Below, in pieces: positions 35,508 through 44,355 of a stretch of 64,000 nt of DNA. Origin of the DNA: Haloarcula rubripromontorii. Its GTDB lineage: Archaea > Halobacteriota > Halobacteria > Halobacteriales > Haloarculaceae. The stretch spans positions 414,076 to 478,075 of the forward strand of contig NZ_LIUF01000004.1 of the NCBI RefSeq assembly GCF_001280425.1. The letters run 5' to 3'. How positions within the stretch are numbered: the first letter of the stretch is position 1; each line of letters starts with the position of its first letter. The position numbers and the translations under genes are program-made. The notes under the pieces were generated by a model that saw only the letters and a program-made list of their open reading frames with translations, searched no databases and had not been told where the DNA came from.

Positions 35508-35621
35508 ATCGTCGCTTAGGGCTGGTGATACATCATTGGCCGGGGCAGTGTACCAGTTGGCAGGGCGCTGATACGCCCACAGAACGCGGCAAATCAGGTT
35601 CCGATTACAGGTGTCGATTCG

Positions 35622-36617
35622 TCAGTCGTCACACGGCGGCGTCTGCTTCGGCGAGGTGTCCTCGAACCGACGATAGAGCCTGCGCAGTTCCATCCGAATC
35701 GTCACACGCTCGATGAGAGCAAAGCCCGCAACGACGACGAGGAAGCCAACGAACGTCCACAGCGACACCGACGAGCCAAGCAGTAGCCAACCCATGAGCG
35801 CGGCGAAGATCGGCACGACATACGCGACCAGATTCGCGCGAACCGGGCCGATGCGCTTGATGAGGCCGAAGTAGATGGCGTACGCGACCGCTGTCGACGG
35901 GATGCCCACAGCGACGATGCTCGCAATCGTTGCAGGCCCGATGCCGATCACGGCTGTTGGCGGCTCCCCGACGAGCAGGCTCGCAATGTGGAGGAGGACC
36001 GCACCGACGGCCATCGCCCACGCCGTCAGCGGTGTACTGTCCATCTGCGGGCTGACACGCTGGAGGAGGACGCTGCCCAGAGCAACGGCCGCGGCCGCAC
36101 CGAGGACCAGCAGTTGCCCGACCGCGCTCGCGTCGGTGAACGTCGACGGCGACGGCTGCACGATGATGATAACGCCGCTCAGCGCGATACCGATACCGAC
36201 CACACCGAGCCACGATAGGCGGTCGCCCAGCAGCCACCAGGCGAACACGGGGGCCAGGATCGGGTTCAGGCCGTACATGACAGACGCCGCTGCGGGCGTC
36301 GTTGTGCCTTGACCGAGGAACAGAAATCCGTTGTTGAGCGCGATGAGGAACAGCGCCGCCATCCCGATGCCCACGAAGTCGCCGCGAGTCCGCGGTAACC
36401 ACGTCGACCTGGACCGGGTGAAGACGATGTAGCCAAGCAGCGTCACCGCTGCCAGGTCGAACCGAAGGCCGGCAAACAGCACCGGCGGAAGTTCACGGAG
36501 TCCGGTTTTGATCGCGACGAACGAACCGCCGAACAGTACCGCAAGCAGGACGAACAGCGCACTGTCTCGGTAGCGAGCAGGGAGTGACGGACGATCAGTG
36601 AACGCGGACCGCAGCAT
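35622..36617 (-). CDS. EamA/DMT superfamily transporter
   Basis: The 331-residue, ten-helix protein has two EamA repeats: SALFVLLAVLFGGSFVAIKTGLREL followed by VLFAGLRFDLAAVTLLGYIVF, and a second half with VRANLVAYVVPIFAALMGWLLLG. It is closer to the 60798-61787 copy (SFVAIKTGLESVPPVLLA) than to the 4055-4987 copy. Substrate is unknown. A TATA-like element 27 bp upstream of ATG 36617 argues against an earlier GTG at 36638. The C terminus is hydrophilic. Confidence 0.92.
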   Translation of the reverse strand: MLRSAFTDRPSLPARYRDSALFVLLAVLFGGSFVAIKTGLRELPPVLFAGLRFDLAAVTLLGYIVFTRSRSTWLPRTRGDFVGIGMAALFLIALNNGFLFLGQGTTTPAAASVMYGLNPILAPVFAWWLLGDRLSWLGVVGIGIALSGVIIIVQPSPSTFTDASAVGQLLVLGAAAAVALGSVLLQRVSPQMDSTPLTAWAMAVGAVLLHIASLLVGEPPTAVIGIGPATIASIVAVGIPSTAVAYAIYFGLIKRIGPVRANLVAYVVPIFAALMGWLLLGSSVSLWTFVGFLVVVAGFALIERVTIRMELRRLYRRFEDTSPKQTPPCDD

Positions 36618-36640
36618 AGGCCAAGTCAGTTGGACCACCC

Positions 36641-36647
36641 ATTAAAA
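36641..36647 (-). promoter_or_regulatory. TATA box of EamA gene
   Basis: TTTTAAT on the minus strand is centred 27 bp before ATG 36617. The alternative start at 36638 would overlap the promoter. Confidence 0.6.
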
Positions 36648-36762
36648 CGAAAATATCTCATTACCTGTTCAACGGGTCGAAATGTGAAGAGGGCTGTGGG
36701 AGACGTGGTGTCACGGACCGACAGCCGATTGGCATATGCTACCGATAACGCCCTGAATCGAC

Positions 36763-37599
36763 TTACTCCCACGCGGCCGGCGCGAAGTCCGGGTTGATGC
36801 GCCGGTCGACCGTCTCGATGCCGTCGATGCGGTCGATTTCCGCGTCGGAAAGCGACAGGTCGAGGCTCGCCAGGTTATCCGTGATGTGGGCCTCGCTCGT
36901 GGCCTTCGGAATCGCCGTCACGCCCTTCTCGCGGAGCCACGCGAGGCTGACCTGGGCCTCGCTCACGTCGTGGTCGTCGGCGATGGCTTCGAGGACCTCG
37001 TGGCCGAACACTTCCCCGCGGGCCAGCGGCGAGTACGCGACCAGTTCGTAGTCGTGTTCCGCCGCGTGCTCGCGCAGTTCCGACTGCTGGAGGAACGGGT
37101 GGGCCTCGACCTGGTTTGCGAACACCGGTGCGTCGAGTACGTCCATCGCCGTTTCGACGTGGTGTGGTTCGAAGTTCGAGACGCCGACGTTGTCGATGAG
37201 GCCACGGTCGACGAGTTCATCGAACGCTGGGAGCGTGTCCTCAGGTTCGTACTCGCGCGCCGGCCAGTGGACGTACAGCAGGTCAACAGAATCGACACCG
37301 AGTTTGTCGAGGCTCTCCTCGGTCGTCTCGATGACATCGTCGTGCGAGAGGTTCGATATCCACACTTTCGTCGCCAGGAAAATATCGTCACGGTCGACGG
37401 CAGCCGCGGCGATACCGTCACCGACGGCGCTTTCGTTGTCGTAGGCCTGTGCGGTGTCGATATGTCGGTATCCGGCCTCTAGAGCTTTTCGGACGCTCTC
37501 GGCACACTGGTCTGCGTCGTCGTTCTGCCAGGTGCCGAGACCGAGCATCGGCATCCCGTTCGCTCGCGGGCCGCCTGTCGGGGACTGTTGCTTCGTCAT
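36763..37599 (-). CDS. Aldo/keto reductase
   Basis: The 278-residue AKR has the catalytic tetrad D48, Y53, K78 and H111 in the motifs YRHIDTAQAYDNE, FLATKVW and LYVHWP. Later signatures are GLIDNVGVSNFEPHHVE and AYSPLARGE, followed by the cofactor-binding IPKATSEAHITDN. It reduces aldehydes or sugars with NAD(P)H; the specific substrate is not assignable. It is not in an operon; the EamA start is 145 bp away on the same strand. A TATA-like CTTAAAG about 25 bp upstream supports the start. Confidence 0.93.
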   Translation of the reverse strand: MTKQQSPTGGPRANGMPMLGLGTWQNDDADQCAESVRKALEAGYRHIDTAQAYDNESAVGDGIAAAAVDRDDIFLATKVWISNLSHDDVIETTEESLDKLGVDSVDLLYVHWPAREYEPEDTLPAFDELVDRGLIDNVGVSNFEPHHVETAMDVLDAPVFANQVEAHPFLQQSELREHAAEHDYELVAYSPLARGEVFGHEVLEAIADDHDVSEAQVSLAWLREKGVTAIPKATSEAHITDNLASLDLSLSDAEIDRIDGIETVDRRINPDFAPAAWE

Positions 37600-37678
37600 A
37601 TCCGATAGCCGGTGCTTGCGACTTTAAGACGTTTTGAAGCCGGCGCGGAAGACCGCCTGTGCAACGGGGCGTGGGCAT

Positions 37679-38278
37679 TCAGAACCCATAGGCCCCGAAG
37701 AGCCAGAGCGCGGCGACGGGCGACGCGGCGAGGAGGACACCGAGGACCACCGTCCCGAGGACCGCGTCCAGCCCGATCTCGGCGAGCGGGCTGTCGTATC
37801 GCCACAGCTGAACGACGACGTAGACGGCGGCGACTGCCGCGCCGCCGAGCGTCAGGAACGGCGGAACCCCAAGCCCCGGAAACCGTACCGCCTGTAGTGG
37901 GTTCGAGCCGCTCGAAACCGCGAAGTCGATGCCGACGGCGACAGCGCCGACGGCGGTGGCCGCGACGACGTACGAGACGCCGGCGACGGCGTGGCGGAGC
38001 GCCGCGGTTGGCGAGAACGGCTCTCCGGCGGCCGGAGCCGCGTAGGTCCCCAGTCCGGCGTAGGGGAACGGAACGGTCAGGACGGCAACGGCGACGGCGT
38101 ACGGGAGGACCGACGAGACGGCAACGATGAGTACTGCGACGGTCAGCGCGTACGTGCGGGCGGTCGCTTCCCCGAGCACGAGCGGCGGGACGAGAGTGAC
38201 CGTACCCGCCACCAGAGCGAACAGACAGACGGGGAGAGAGTAGGGCCGGAACCGACCGACGTAGCGTTGGATCGACAC
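37679..38278 (-). CDS. Polytopic membrane protein (YIP1-like)
   Basis: The 199-residue protein contains five to six hydrophobic segments, e.g. PVCLFALVAGTVTLVPPLVLG, YALTVAVLIVAVSSVLPYAVAVAV, and LDAVLGTVVLGVLLAASPVAALWLFGAYGF. Its general length and layout resemble YIP1-family haloarchaeal membrane proteins. No catalytic motif is visible. It has many Ala and Val residues and no charged loop longer than 25 residues. It sits upstream of, and divergent from, htpX. Function is unknown. Confidence 0.75.
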   Translation of the reverse strand: MSIQRYVGRFRPYSLPVCLFALVAGTVTLVPPLVLGEATARTYALTVAVLIVAVSSVLPYAVAVAVLTVPFPYAGLGTYAAPAAGEPFSPTAALRHAVAGVSYVVAATAVGAVAVGIDFAVSSGSNPLQAVRFPGLGVPPFLTLGGAAVAAVYVVVQLWRYDSPLAEIGLDAVLGTVVLGVLLAASPVAALWLFGAYGF

Positions 38279-38363
38279 GTCGGAGCGGTTCCAGACCCAG
38301 GTGTATAGGTGTTGCTACCCCGCACGGAAAGCGGAACGAGGCGACAGCATCATCAGTCAGACG

Positions 38364-38371
38364 GTTTATAC
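38364..38371 (+). promoter_or_regulatory. TATA box of htpX-like gene
   Basis: GTTTATAC is centred 26 bp before ATG 38394, giving a leaderless start. Confidence 0.6.
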
Positions 38372-38393
38372 GGCCGGACAGATTTGACCCTGT

Positions 38394-39218
38394 ATGACAG
38401 ACTTCGGACTACAGGTGCGGATGCTGGTGGTCGGTGCGATTCTGTTCGCGTTCTACGTGTTCGCCGGCACGGCGCTGTCGGTGCTGTTGGGCCTGCCGCT
38501 CGTTCCGGTGCTCCTCGTCGGCATCCTCGTCGTCCCGGCCGTCCAGTACAAACTCGGAAAGTGGTTGGCACTCCGCGGTGCGGAGGATATGCCGGACGAC
38601 CAGCGGTTCGGCTACGTCCACCAGATGGTTCGGCGGCTCTGCAGAGACATGAATATCGAAGAGCCACGGCTGATGGTGATGGACATGGGCGTCCCCAACG
38701 CCTTCGCCGTCGGGCGCAAAGGCGCTGGCGTCGTCGTCGTGTCAAGCGAACTGATGCAACTCCTCGACGATGATGAACTGGAAGGTGTCATCGCACACGA
38801 ACTGGCGCACATCAAGAATCGGGACGTCATCACGATGGTAGTGGGCCAGTCCATCGGGATGCTCGTCGGCTACGTCGCCTACTTCGCAGTGCTGTTCGGC
38901 GGCGAGCGGAACATGGGGTCGTGGATTCTGGCGATGATCGCCTCCTCGCTCGCAAACGCGCTCGTCATGGTGTTCGTGCTGGCGATCTCGCGGTATCGCG
39001 AATACGTCGCCGACGCGGACGCTCGCCGCGCCATCGGCACCGGCGAGCCACTTGCTCGTGCGCTCGAAAAAATATCTCGCGGTGCCGAGGGGCGGGAATC
39101 GACAGTCGAGGACAGCATGAACGCCCTCTGTATCTTCAACGCCGACACAGGGCTGTTCGAGCGTCTGTTCTCGACCCATCCGCCGACGGAGAAGCGCATC
39201 CAGCGGCTCCGATCCTGA
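38394..39218 (+). CDS. M48 family metalloprotease, HtpX-like
   Basis: The 274-residue protein has two N-terminal helices (about 9-50) and the zinc motif HELAH (H135, E136, H139) in GVIAHELAHI. The downstream zinc-ligand region is RYREYVADADA. NAFAVGR and STHPPTEKRIQRL at the C terminus are HtpX hallmarks. It degrades misfolded membrane proteins from the cytosolic side. The C-terminal third has two more helices after the zinc site. The gene is monocistronic and leaderless by TATA spacing. Confidence 0.93.
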   Translation: MTDFGLQVRMLVVGAILFAFYVFAGTALSVLLGLPLVPVLLVGILVVPAVQYKLGKWLALRGAEDMPDDQRFGYVHQMVRRLCRDMNIEEPRLMVMDMGVPNAFAVGRKGAGVVVVSSELMQLLDDDELEGVIAHELAHIKNRDVITMVVGQSIGMLVGYVAYFAVLFGGERNMGSWILAMIASSLANALVMVFVLAISRYREYVADADARRAIGTGEPLARALEKISRGAEGRESTVEDSMNALCIFNADTGLFERLFSTHPPTEKRIQRLRS

Positions 39219-39301
39219 GCCGACGGCCGGACTGTCGCTCGGCGGTATGTCGTGGCCCTGCCGGCTCTGTAGCCCCCGTAAGGATGTCTGCTAACTGGCT
39301 G

Positions 39302-39308
39302 TTTATCA
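39302..39308 (+). promoter_or_regulatory. TATA box of zinc ADH gene
   Basis: TTTATCA is centred about 26 bp before ATG 39331. Confidence 0.5.
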
Positions 39309-39330
39309 GCGTCGAGCCGGAAGTATCGCT

Positions 39331-40347
39331 ATGTCAGACACGATGCGAGCGGCGGTCGTGCCCGAAGCGGGAGCGGACTTCGAGGTCGTCGAACGTGACA
39401 TCCCCGAGCCGGACGCCGGGGAGGTACGAGTCGCAGTGGACGCCTGCGGCATCTGCCACAGCGACGTGTTCGCAAAGGAGGGGACCTACCCCGGCGTCTC
39501 CTATCCGCGAATCCCGGGGCACGAGGTAGCGGGCCGCATCGACGCCGTCGGCGACGGCGTCGACGCCTGGGAGGAGGGCGACAGGGTCGGCGTCGGCTGG
39601 CACGGCGGCCACTGCTCGACCTGTGACCAGTGCCGGCAGGGCAACTTCCTGCAGTGCGAGAACGGCGAGGTCACCGGGGTGAGCTACGACGGCGGGTACG
39701 CCGAGTACATGACCGCACCAGCGGAGGCGCTCGCGAAGATTCCGGACTCACTTGATGCGGCGGCCGCAGCACCACTGCTCTGTGCGGGCGTGACAACGTT
39801 CAACGCGCTCCGAAACAGTGATGCGAACGTCGGTGACCTCGTCGCCGTACAGGGCGTCGGCGGCCTCGGTCACCTCGGCATCCAGTATGCACACGCAGCC
39901 GGCTTCGAGACGGCCGCCATCTCCCGGACGCCGGAGAAGGAATCGCTAGCAAAGGAGCTGGGAGCCGACCACTTCATCGACGCGGCGGAGACGGATGCCG
40001 GCCAGCGGCTGCAAGAGCTGGGCGGGGCCGACGTGGTGCTGGCGACGGCACCATCGAGTGACGCGATCAGTTCTATCGTCAGCGGAGTCGGTGTCGATGG
40101 GTCTGTCGTCGTCGTCGGTGTCCCCGGTGAACCGGTTGAAGTGAGCGCACAGCAACTCGTCCAGAGTCGGGGCGCTGTCGAGGGCTGGGCCTCCGGACAC
40201 GCACGGGACTCACAGGACACGCTGGAGTTCAGTTCGCTCCGCGACATCGCGCCGGAGATAGAGACCTACCCGCTTGCGGACGTTAGTGAAGCGTACGGGC
40301 GGATGATCGACAACGAAGCGCGGTTCCGAGCCGTGCTTGAACTGTAA
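39331..40347 (+). CDS. Zinc-dependent alcohol dehydrogenase (AdhP-like)
   Basis: The 338-residue MDR protein has catalytic zinc ligand Cys42 in GICHSD, H64-E65 in PGHEVAGR and a complete structural zinc lobe (C95, C98, C101, C109). The NAD(P) motif GVGGLGHLGIQ is near residue 175. It oxidises primary alcohols or reduces aldehydes. The HGGHCSTCDQC loop is typical of AdhP/AdhA enzymes, which are mostly NAD-linked. No pathway partner lies beside it. A promoter 26 bp upstream indicates a monocistronic leaderless unit. Confidence 0.92.
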   Translation: MSDTMRAAVVPEAGADFEVVERDIPEPDAGEVRVAVDACGICHSDVFAKEGTYPGVSYPRIPGHEVAGRIDAVGDGVDAWEEGDRVGVGWHGGHCSTCDQCRQGNFLQCENGEVTGVSYDGGYAEYMTAPAEALAKIPDSLDAAAAAPLLCAGVTTFNALRNSDANVGDLVAVQGVGGLGHLGIQYAHAAGFETAAISRTPEKESLAKELGADHFIDAAETDAGQRLQELGGADVVLATAPSSDAISSIVSGVGVDGSVVVVGVPGEPVEVSAQQLVQSRGAVEGWASGHARDSQDTLEFSSLRDIAPEIETYPLADVSEAYGRMIDNEARFRAVLEL

Positions 40348-40469
40348 TCAGCCAGTCCAATACCGGCTGGAACGGGGCTCTGACGCACGGTCATAGTTGG
40401 GATCTCGCCGCCCCGTCGCGATTTCCCGGAGAGCAACGCCTTTGTCCGTGGGTCAAGAACCCGTATTCA

Positions 40470-41804
40470 ATGGACGGCACCGCCGACGACCGCGTCTATT
40501 ACGTCATCAGCGATCTTCACATCGGCGGCGACGAGCAGCTGGAGGACGTCGAATTTCTCGACGAACTGCTCGATTTTCTGACCCGGTTAGAAACCACCGA
40601 CGAGGACGCCGAGTTGCTCATTAACGGTGACGCGTTCGGGCTATGGGAGTTTACCGGTATGTCGGGACTGGAGAAGTTCGACGCCCTCGAAGAGACCTAT
40701 CCAACTCTGTTCGAGCAGTTTCGAAAGACCGGCGAGAACATCGAAATAACCCTGATTCCGGGGAATCACGACCACGAACTCGCAGCCTACGACGAGTACG
40801 TGGAGCGGTTCGCGGCGTACAACGTCACTCTCGTCCAGTCGAAGTCGGTGACCCGGCCGGTCGGTGACAAGGCCATCCACCTCGAACACGGTAATCAGCA
40901 GGACCCGAACAACCGCATCGAGGACTGGGGCGACACCAACGTGACGCCGCTTGGCTACTACTACAACACACTTGTCACGAGTCGGGCCGGTCAGCTCTCG
41001 GACCGGGGTCGATACAACTGGCTCAAGGATGTCCAGGCTGTGACGCCGACGGAGCGGGTTCCGGTGTGGATGCTCTCGAAGTACTTCTATCGCGAGATGA
41101 ACCCCCTGTTGCGGTATGCACTGGTACCGTTCCTCTTGCTGTTCAATATCAGCGCACTCCTGGCGATTCTGGCAGCGCTGAACCTCCTCGGCGTCTGGTC
41201 CGCGCCGGTCGAAACGACGACATCGTTTCTGGGCCAGTTCGGCACGGTCGGCACCGCCATCTGGGTGCTACTTGTGGTGAATGCGTCGCTGGCCGGCCTG
41301 CTGCTGCTCGTTGGCATCCCGTTGTATCTGCTGCGCCGGGACATCAAGAAGACGATCAACCGCTTCGGGGTCTTCGAGACTGATCTGACAGTCGACACCC
41401 AGACACCGTATAAGCAGGCCGCCCAGGAAGTGTTCGGGAAAACGGAAGACGTCGTTGTCTTCTGCTACGGCCACACACACCGGCCGAGCGTACAGTCGGT
41501 TGACGGCGGCCTGGTCGTCAACACCGGGACCTGGCTCAAACGCCTCCACCGTCGGGACGGCATCATCGGGCTTCTGCCCCCGGTGTTTTACCCCTCCTAC
41601 CAGCTCTGTGCGGTGCGCATCACCGCCGAAGACGGGCGGGTGGTCGTCGAGTACGAGGAAGTACAGAAACCGAGTCCCAGTCCGGAGGAGTTGACACTCA
41701 CAGAGCGCCTGCTGACGCTCGGTCGGAGACCCAATCCCGAACTGCCGGAGCGTGCGGTCGTAGAAACCGAGCAGTCGGTACCTACGCCGGAGCCAGCTGA
41801 GTGA
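40470..41804 (+). CDS. Metallophosphoesterase with internal transmembrane hairpin
   Basis: The 444-residue protein is a calcineurin-like phosphoesterase. DLHIGGD contains D15 and H17; GDAFGLW is motif II; GNHDHE spans 98-103; LEHGN contains H140; and YGHTHRP contains H335 and H337. Between H140 and the GHTH motif lie two hydrophobic segments (about 216-243 and 259-288), so a membrane hairpin divides the catalytic core. The general motif order resembles LpxH-like pyrophosphohydrolases, but haloarchaea lack lipid A. Motif II normally reads GDxxD; here D54 is present but the second acid is replaced (GDAFGLW). Substrate is unknown. Confidence 0.85.
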   Translation: MDGTADDRVYYVISDLHIGGDEQLEDVEFLDELLDFLTRLETTDEDAELLINGDAFGLWEFTGMSGLEKFDALEETYPTLFEQFRKTGENIEITLIPGNHDHELAAYDEYVERFAAYNVTLVQSKSVTRPVGDKAIHLEHGNQQDPNNRIEDWGDTNVTPLGYYYNTLVTSRAGQLSDRGRYNWLKDVQAVTPTERVPVWMLSKYFYREMNPLLRYALVPFLLLFNISALLAILAALNLLGVWSAPVETTTSFLGQFGTVGTAIWVLLVVNASLAGLLLLVGIPLYLLRRDIKKTINRFGVFETDLTVDTQTPYKQAAQEVFGKTEDVVVFCYGHTHRPSVQSVDGGLVVNTGTWLKRLHRRDGIIGLLPPVFYPSYQLCAVRITAEDGRVVVEYEEVQKPSPSPEELTLTERLLTLGRRPNPELPERAVVETEQSVPTPEPAE

Positions 41805-41993
41805 CGCTCGGACCGATCCAACGGTCGGGATGGCTGGCGGCGGTGACCCGATGAACAGGGGGTTTCGGCACCGCAGTATTGCTGGGTCTGCTGAGTGGGT
41901 CCGTTCCTACCTTCGTGTGTGATTGAGACCTGTCGAGCGTCAGACGGAGGGTGAGCGTTTGCTCCCGAAACGGAGATTCGTGCAGAAAAGTCT

Positions 41994-42011
41994 ATTACAT
42001 ACGACTGTAAT
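41994..42011. promoter_or_regulatory. Inverted repeat over HTH-operon promoter, motif site C
   Basis: ATTACA-TACGAC-TGTAAT has perfect 6-bp arms. It overlaps the likely TATA element (TATTAC, about 25 bp before ATG 42020), which fits a repressor operator. Read on the minus strand, the 14-bp core is TACAGTCGTATGTA. It differs by one base from the core at 50041-50054 and fits TACA-N-TCGT-N-TGTA. Confidence 0.6.
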
Positions 42012-42019
42012 GGCTACGT

Positions 42020-42592
42020 ATGAGCAATACCGCGGACGATGGTCGGGCTGACGGGTCGCCACCGTCCACGGCAGAGTTCACACCGGAGCGAGTGCTCTCG
42101 GTGTTTCAAGATCGGACGGACCAAGCGAAGCCGTTGACAGCAACCGATGTGATGGACGCGCTCGGCTGTTCCCGGAAGACGGCACACAACAAGCTCGACA
42201 TACTCGTGGAACGAGGGGAGCTGGAAACGCGAAAAGTCGGCGCACGGAGTCGGGTCTGGTGGATCCCGTTCTCCCAGCTCGTCGGCACAGGCACGGAGCC
42301 ACACCAGGACCGCGAGCCACCAGTCGAGCGCAGCATCGCCGATGCGGACCTACCGGGGACGGGGGAGACACTGGACGACCGACGTACGGCGTTGCGGGCC
42401 GCGTACGATTATCTTCGTGAAAACCCTGATACCGATGCCGGGAAACTCATTACCGAGGTGTTTCAGGAACACCCGGCGGGCTACAAAACCGCTGACGAGT
42501 GGTGGGACGCTATCGGACCCGCTCTAGAGGACCTCCCACAGGTTGACCTGGCTGCCGACCACGAACACGTCTGGCACTACGTCGGTGGGTGA
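42020..42592 (+). CDS. HTH-domain transcriptional regulator of the Nramp-like operon
   Basis: The 190-residue protein has a winged-helix region at about 38-85 (LTATDVMDALGCSRKTAHNKLDILVERGELETRKVG, in fragments) followed by RVWWIP. This pattern is common in haloarchaeal IclR/MarR-like regulators. The second half, about 110-190, contains RTALRAAYDYLRENPDTDAGKLI and GYKTADEWWDAIGPAL, a helical domain of unknown role. It is the first gene of an overlapping operon with the Nramp-like transporter (GTGA overlap). Its promoter carries an inverted repeat, also found twice near the lactate permease, so it may control both. Confidence 0.8.
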   Translation: MSNTADDGRADGSPPSTAEFTPERVLSVFQDRTDQAKPLTATDVMDALGCSRKTAHNKLDILVERGELETRKVGARSRVWWIPFSQLVGTGTEPHQDREPPVERSIADADLPGTGETLDDRRTALRAAYDYLRENPDTDAGKLITEVFQEHPAGYKTADEWWDAIGPALEDLPQVDLAADHEHVWHYVGG

Positions 42593-44355
42593 GTCCATCG
42601 ATGCCAGAGGAAAAGCCGACGGAACAGTCGGACGTAGCAGAAGAGACGGAGTCAGAGACAGCAGAGGTGTACGCCTCTCGAAAAGAGCAGCGGTATCCCA
42701 TCTCATCGTACACCCCAGTCGCGTATGACAATCTCGAAGCGGCACCGGAGAGTGATGCCCATCCGGACACGGGAACGGGCGGGCGGTTCAGAGAACTCTC
42801 GTTGCCGAAAGTACCGAAGCTCCGCCACGTCGTCGGTCCCAGCGCAATCATGCTCGGGGCATCGCTCGGGAGCGGTGAGACGCTGTTCTGGCCGCATCTG
42901 GTCGCCAGCTACGGCTGGGGGCTGTACTGGCTGTTCCTCGTGGCTGTCAGCCTCCACTTTATCATCAACACCGAGATACAGCGGTGGACACTCGCGACCG
43001 GTGAGAGCGTGTTTCGGGCGTTCGAACGGGTTCATCCGGTCCTCCCACTGGCCATGCTACTGGGCGGGTTCGTCAGTCTCGGCTGGCCGGGCTGGGCCGC
43101 AAGCGCCGCGCGAATCGGGGCTGAAGGGCTCGCTCTCGGCACATATGACTTCGCCGGCGTCGACATCGTCGGCTGGCGGCTGTTCGGCATCGGGCTCATG
43201 GTGTTCATCTGGGTTACCTACCAAGTGACGCCGCTGATGTACAACGTCGTCGAGAGCCTCCAGCTTGTTCTGGTGGCGCTGTCCATCGCGTTCACACTGT
43301 TGCTGTTCGTACTCATCGGGTCGGTGGACGTGCTGTTTGGCGTCCCGGGAAGTCTGACTGAAGTCGGTGACTACTCGCCGGTCGGGACCATCGCCGTGCT
43401 GGTCGGCGCGCTGGCCTACGCCGGGGCGGGCGGCTACCTCAACCTCTCACAGAGCCTCTGGATACGCGAGAAAGGCTACGGAATGGGCCGGTATCAGGGC
43501 CGGATCAAGAACCCCTTCGCCGGCGATGACCCCGAAACCGTCCACGAAGACGGGTTCACGTTCACCCCAGACACGCAAAACCTCAAACGGTGGCGGGGCT
43601 GGTGGCGCGTCACACAGCTCGAACACCTCTTGACCTTCCTGCTTGGTCTCCTTCTGGTCACGACGATACTGGTCGTCATCGCGGTGTCGCAGGCACCGGG
43701 GACGACGAGTGACGCAGTAGATATGTGGCTCATCGAGATTGCGCCGTCGGTCGGCGGGGTCACGACGAGCGTCATCTACGTCACGCTGTTTCTCGCTCTG
43801 TTCACAACCGAATACGCGATCATCGAGTCGTTCGTCCGGAACAGTTCCGATATCATCTACGAGCTGTACGGGCGAGAAGCGGGCTGGAGCCTGCCGCGGC
43901 TGTTCTGGGGGTTGCTGACCGTCTTCTGTGGCTGGGGCGTGCTCATCCTCACCCTGCCGATATCGATATCCGACCCCTTCGGACTCCTGGTCGTTGGGGC
44001 AGCGATGTCCGGGTTGTTGATGTGGCCCTACATCGTCATCGTCCAGCTCGTCAACACAGTCCGGCTCCCGGAACATACGATGCCGGGCTGGGGGCGCGTC
44101 GTCGCGATGTGGGTCGCCGCCGCGTTTTTCGGGTATTTCAGCGTCCTCTTGATTGGCACGGGACTGACGACACGGCTGGGATTACGGGCGTTCACCGTCA
44201 AGCCAACCGTACTCGGCAGTGGACTGGGAGGGTACGTCCTCTGGGCAGTCTTCCTGCTCGTCCAGGTGTATACGATGTATCGAGTCGGACGTGCGAAGGT
44301 TGCGGCAGACGGAACGGTCGCTGACGCGGCCACTGCGAAAGGGTGGTTCTCGTGA
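42589..44355 (+). CDS. Nramp-like (LeuT-fold) transporter lacking canonical metal motifs
   Basis: The 588-residue membrane protein has a long hydrophilic N terminus (1-75) and about 11-12 helices. TM1 reads GASLGSGETLFWPH (GSGE at 94-97) where true Nramps have DPGN. TM6 reads AYAGAGGYLN (279-282) where Nramps have MPH. Hence the metal-coordinating residues are missing. Related GSGE-type proteins occur in actinobacteria, planctomycetes and haloarchaea and are often mis-called divalent metal transporters. A cytosolic loop with the sequence RIKNPFAGDDPETV follows TM6. Transported substrate is unknown. The start GTG 42589 overlaps the HTH stop; ATG 42601 is an alternative. Confidence 0.83.
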   Translation: MSPSMPEEKPTEQSDVAEETESETAEVYASRKEQRYPISSYTPVAYDNLEAAPESDAHPDTGTGGRFRELSLPKVPKLRHVVGPSAIMLGASLGSGETLFWPHLVASYGWGLYWLFLVAVSLHFIINTEIQRWTLATGESVFRAFERVHPVLPLAMLLGGFVSLGWPGWAASAARIGAEGLALGTYDFAGVDIVGWRLFGIGLMVFIWVTYQVTPLMYNVVESLQLVLVALSIAFTLLLFVLIGSVDVLFGVPGSLTEVGDYSPVGTIAVLVGALAYAGAGGYLNLSQSLWIREKGYGMGRYQGRIKNPFAGDDPETVHEDGFTFTPDTQNLKRWRGWWRVTQLEHLLTFLLGLLLVTTILVVIAVSQAPGTTSDAVDMWLIEIAPSVGGVTTSVIYVTLFLALFTTEYAIIESFVRNSSDIIYELYGREAGWSLPRLFWGLLTVFCGWGVLILTLPISISDPFGLLVVGAAMSGLLMWPYIVIVQLVNTVRLPEHTMPGWGRVVAMWVAAAFFGYFSVLLIGTGLTTRLGLRAFTVKPTVLGSGLGGYVLWAVFLLVQVYTMYRVGRAKVAADGTVADAATAKGWFS

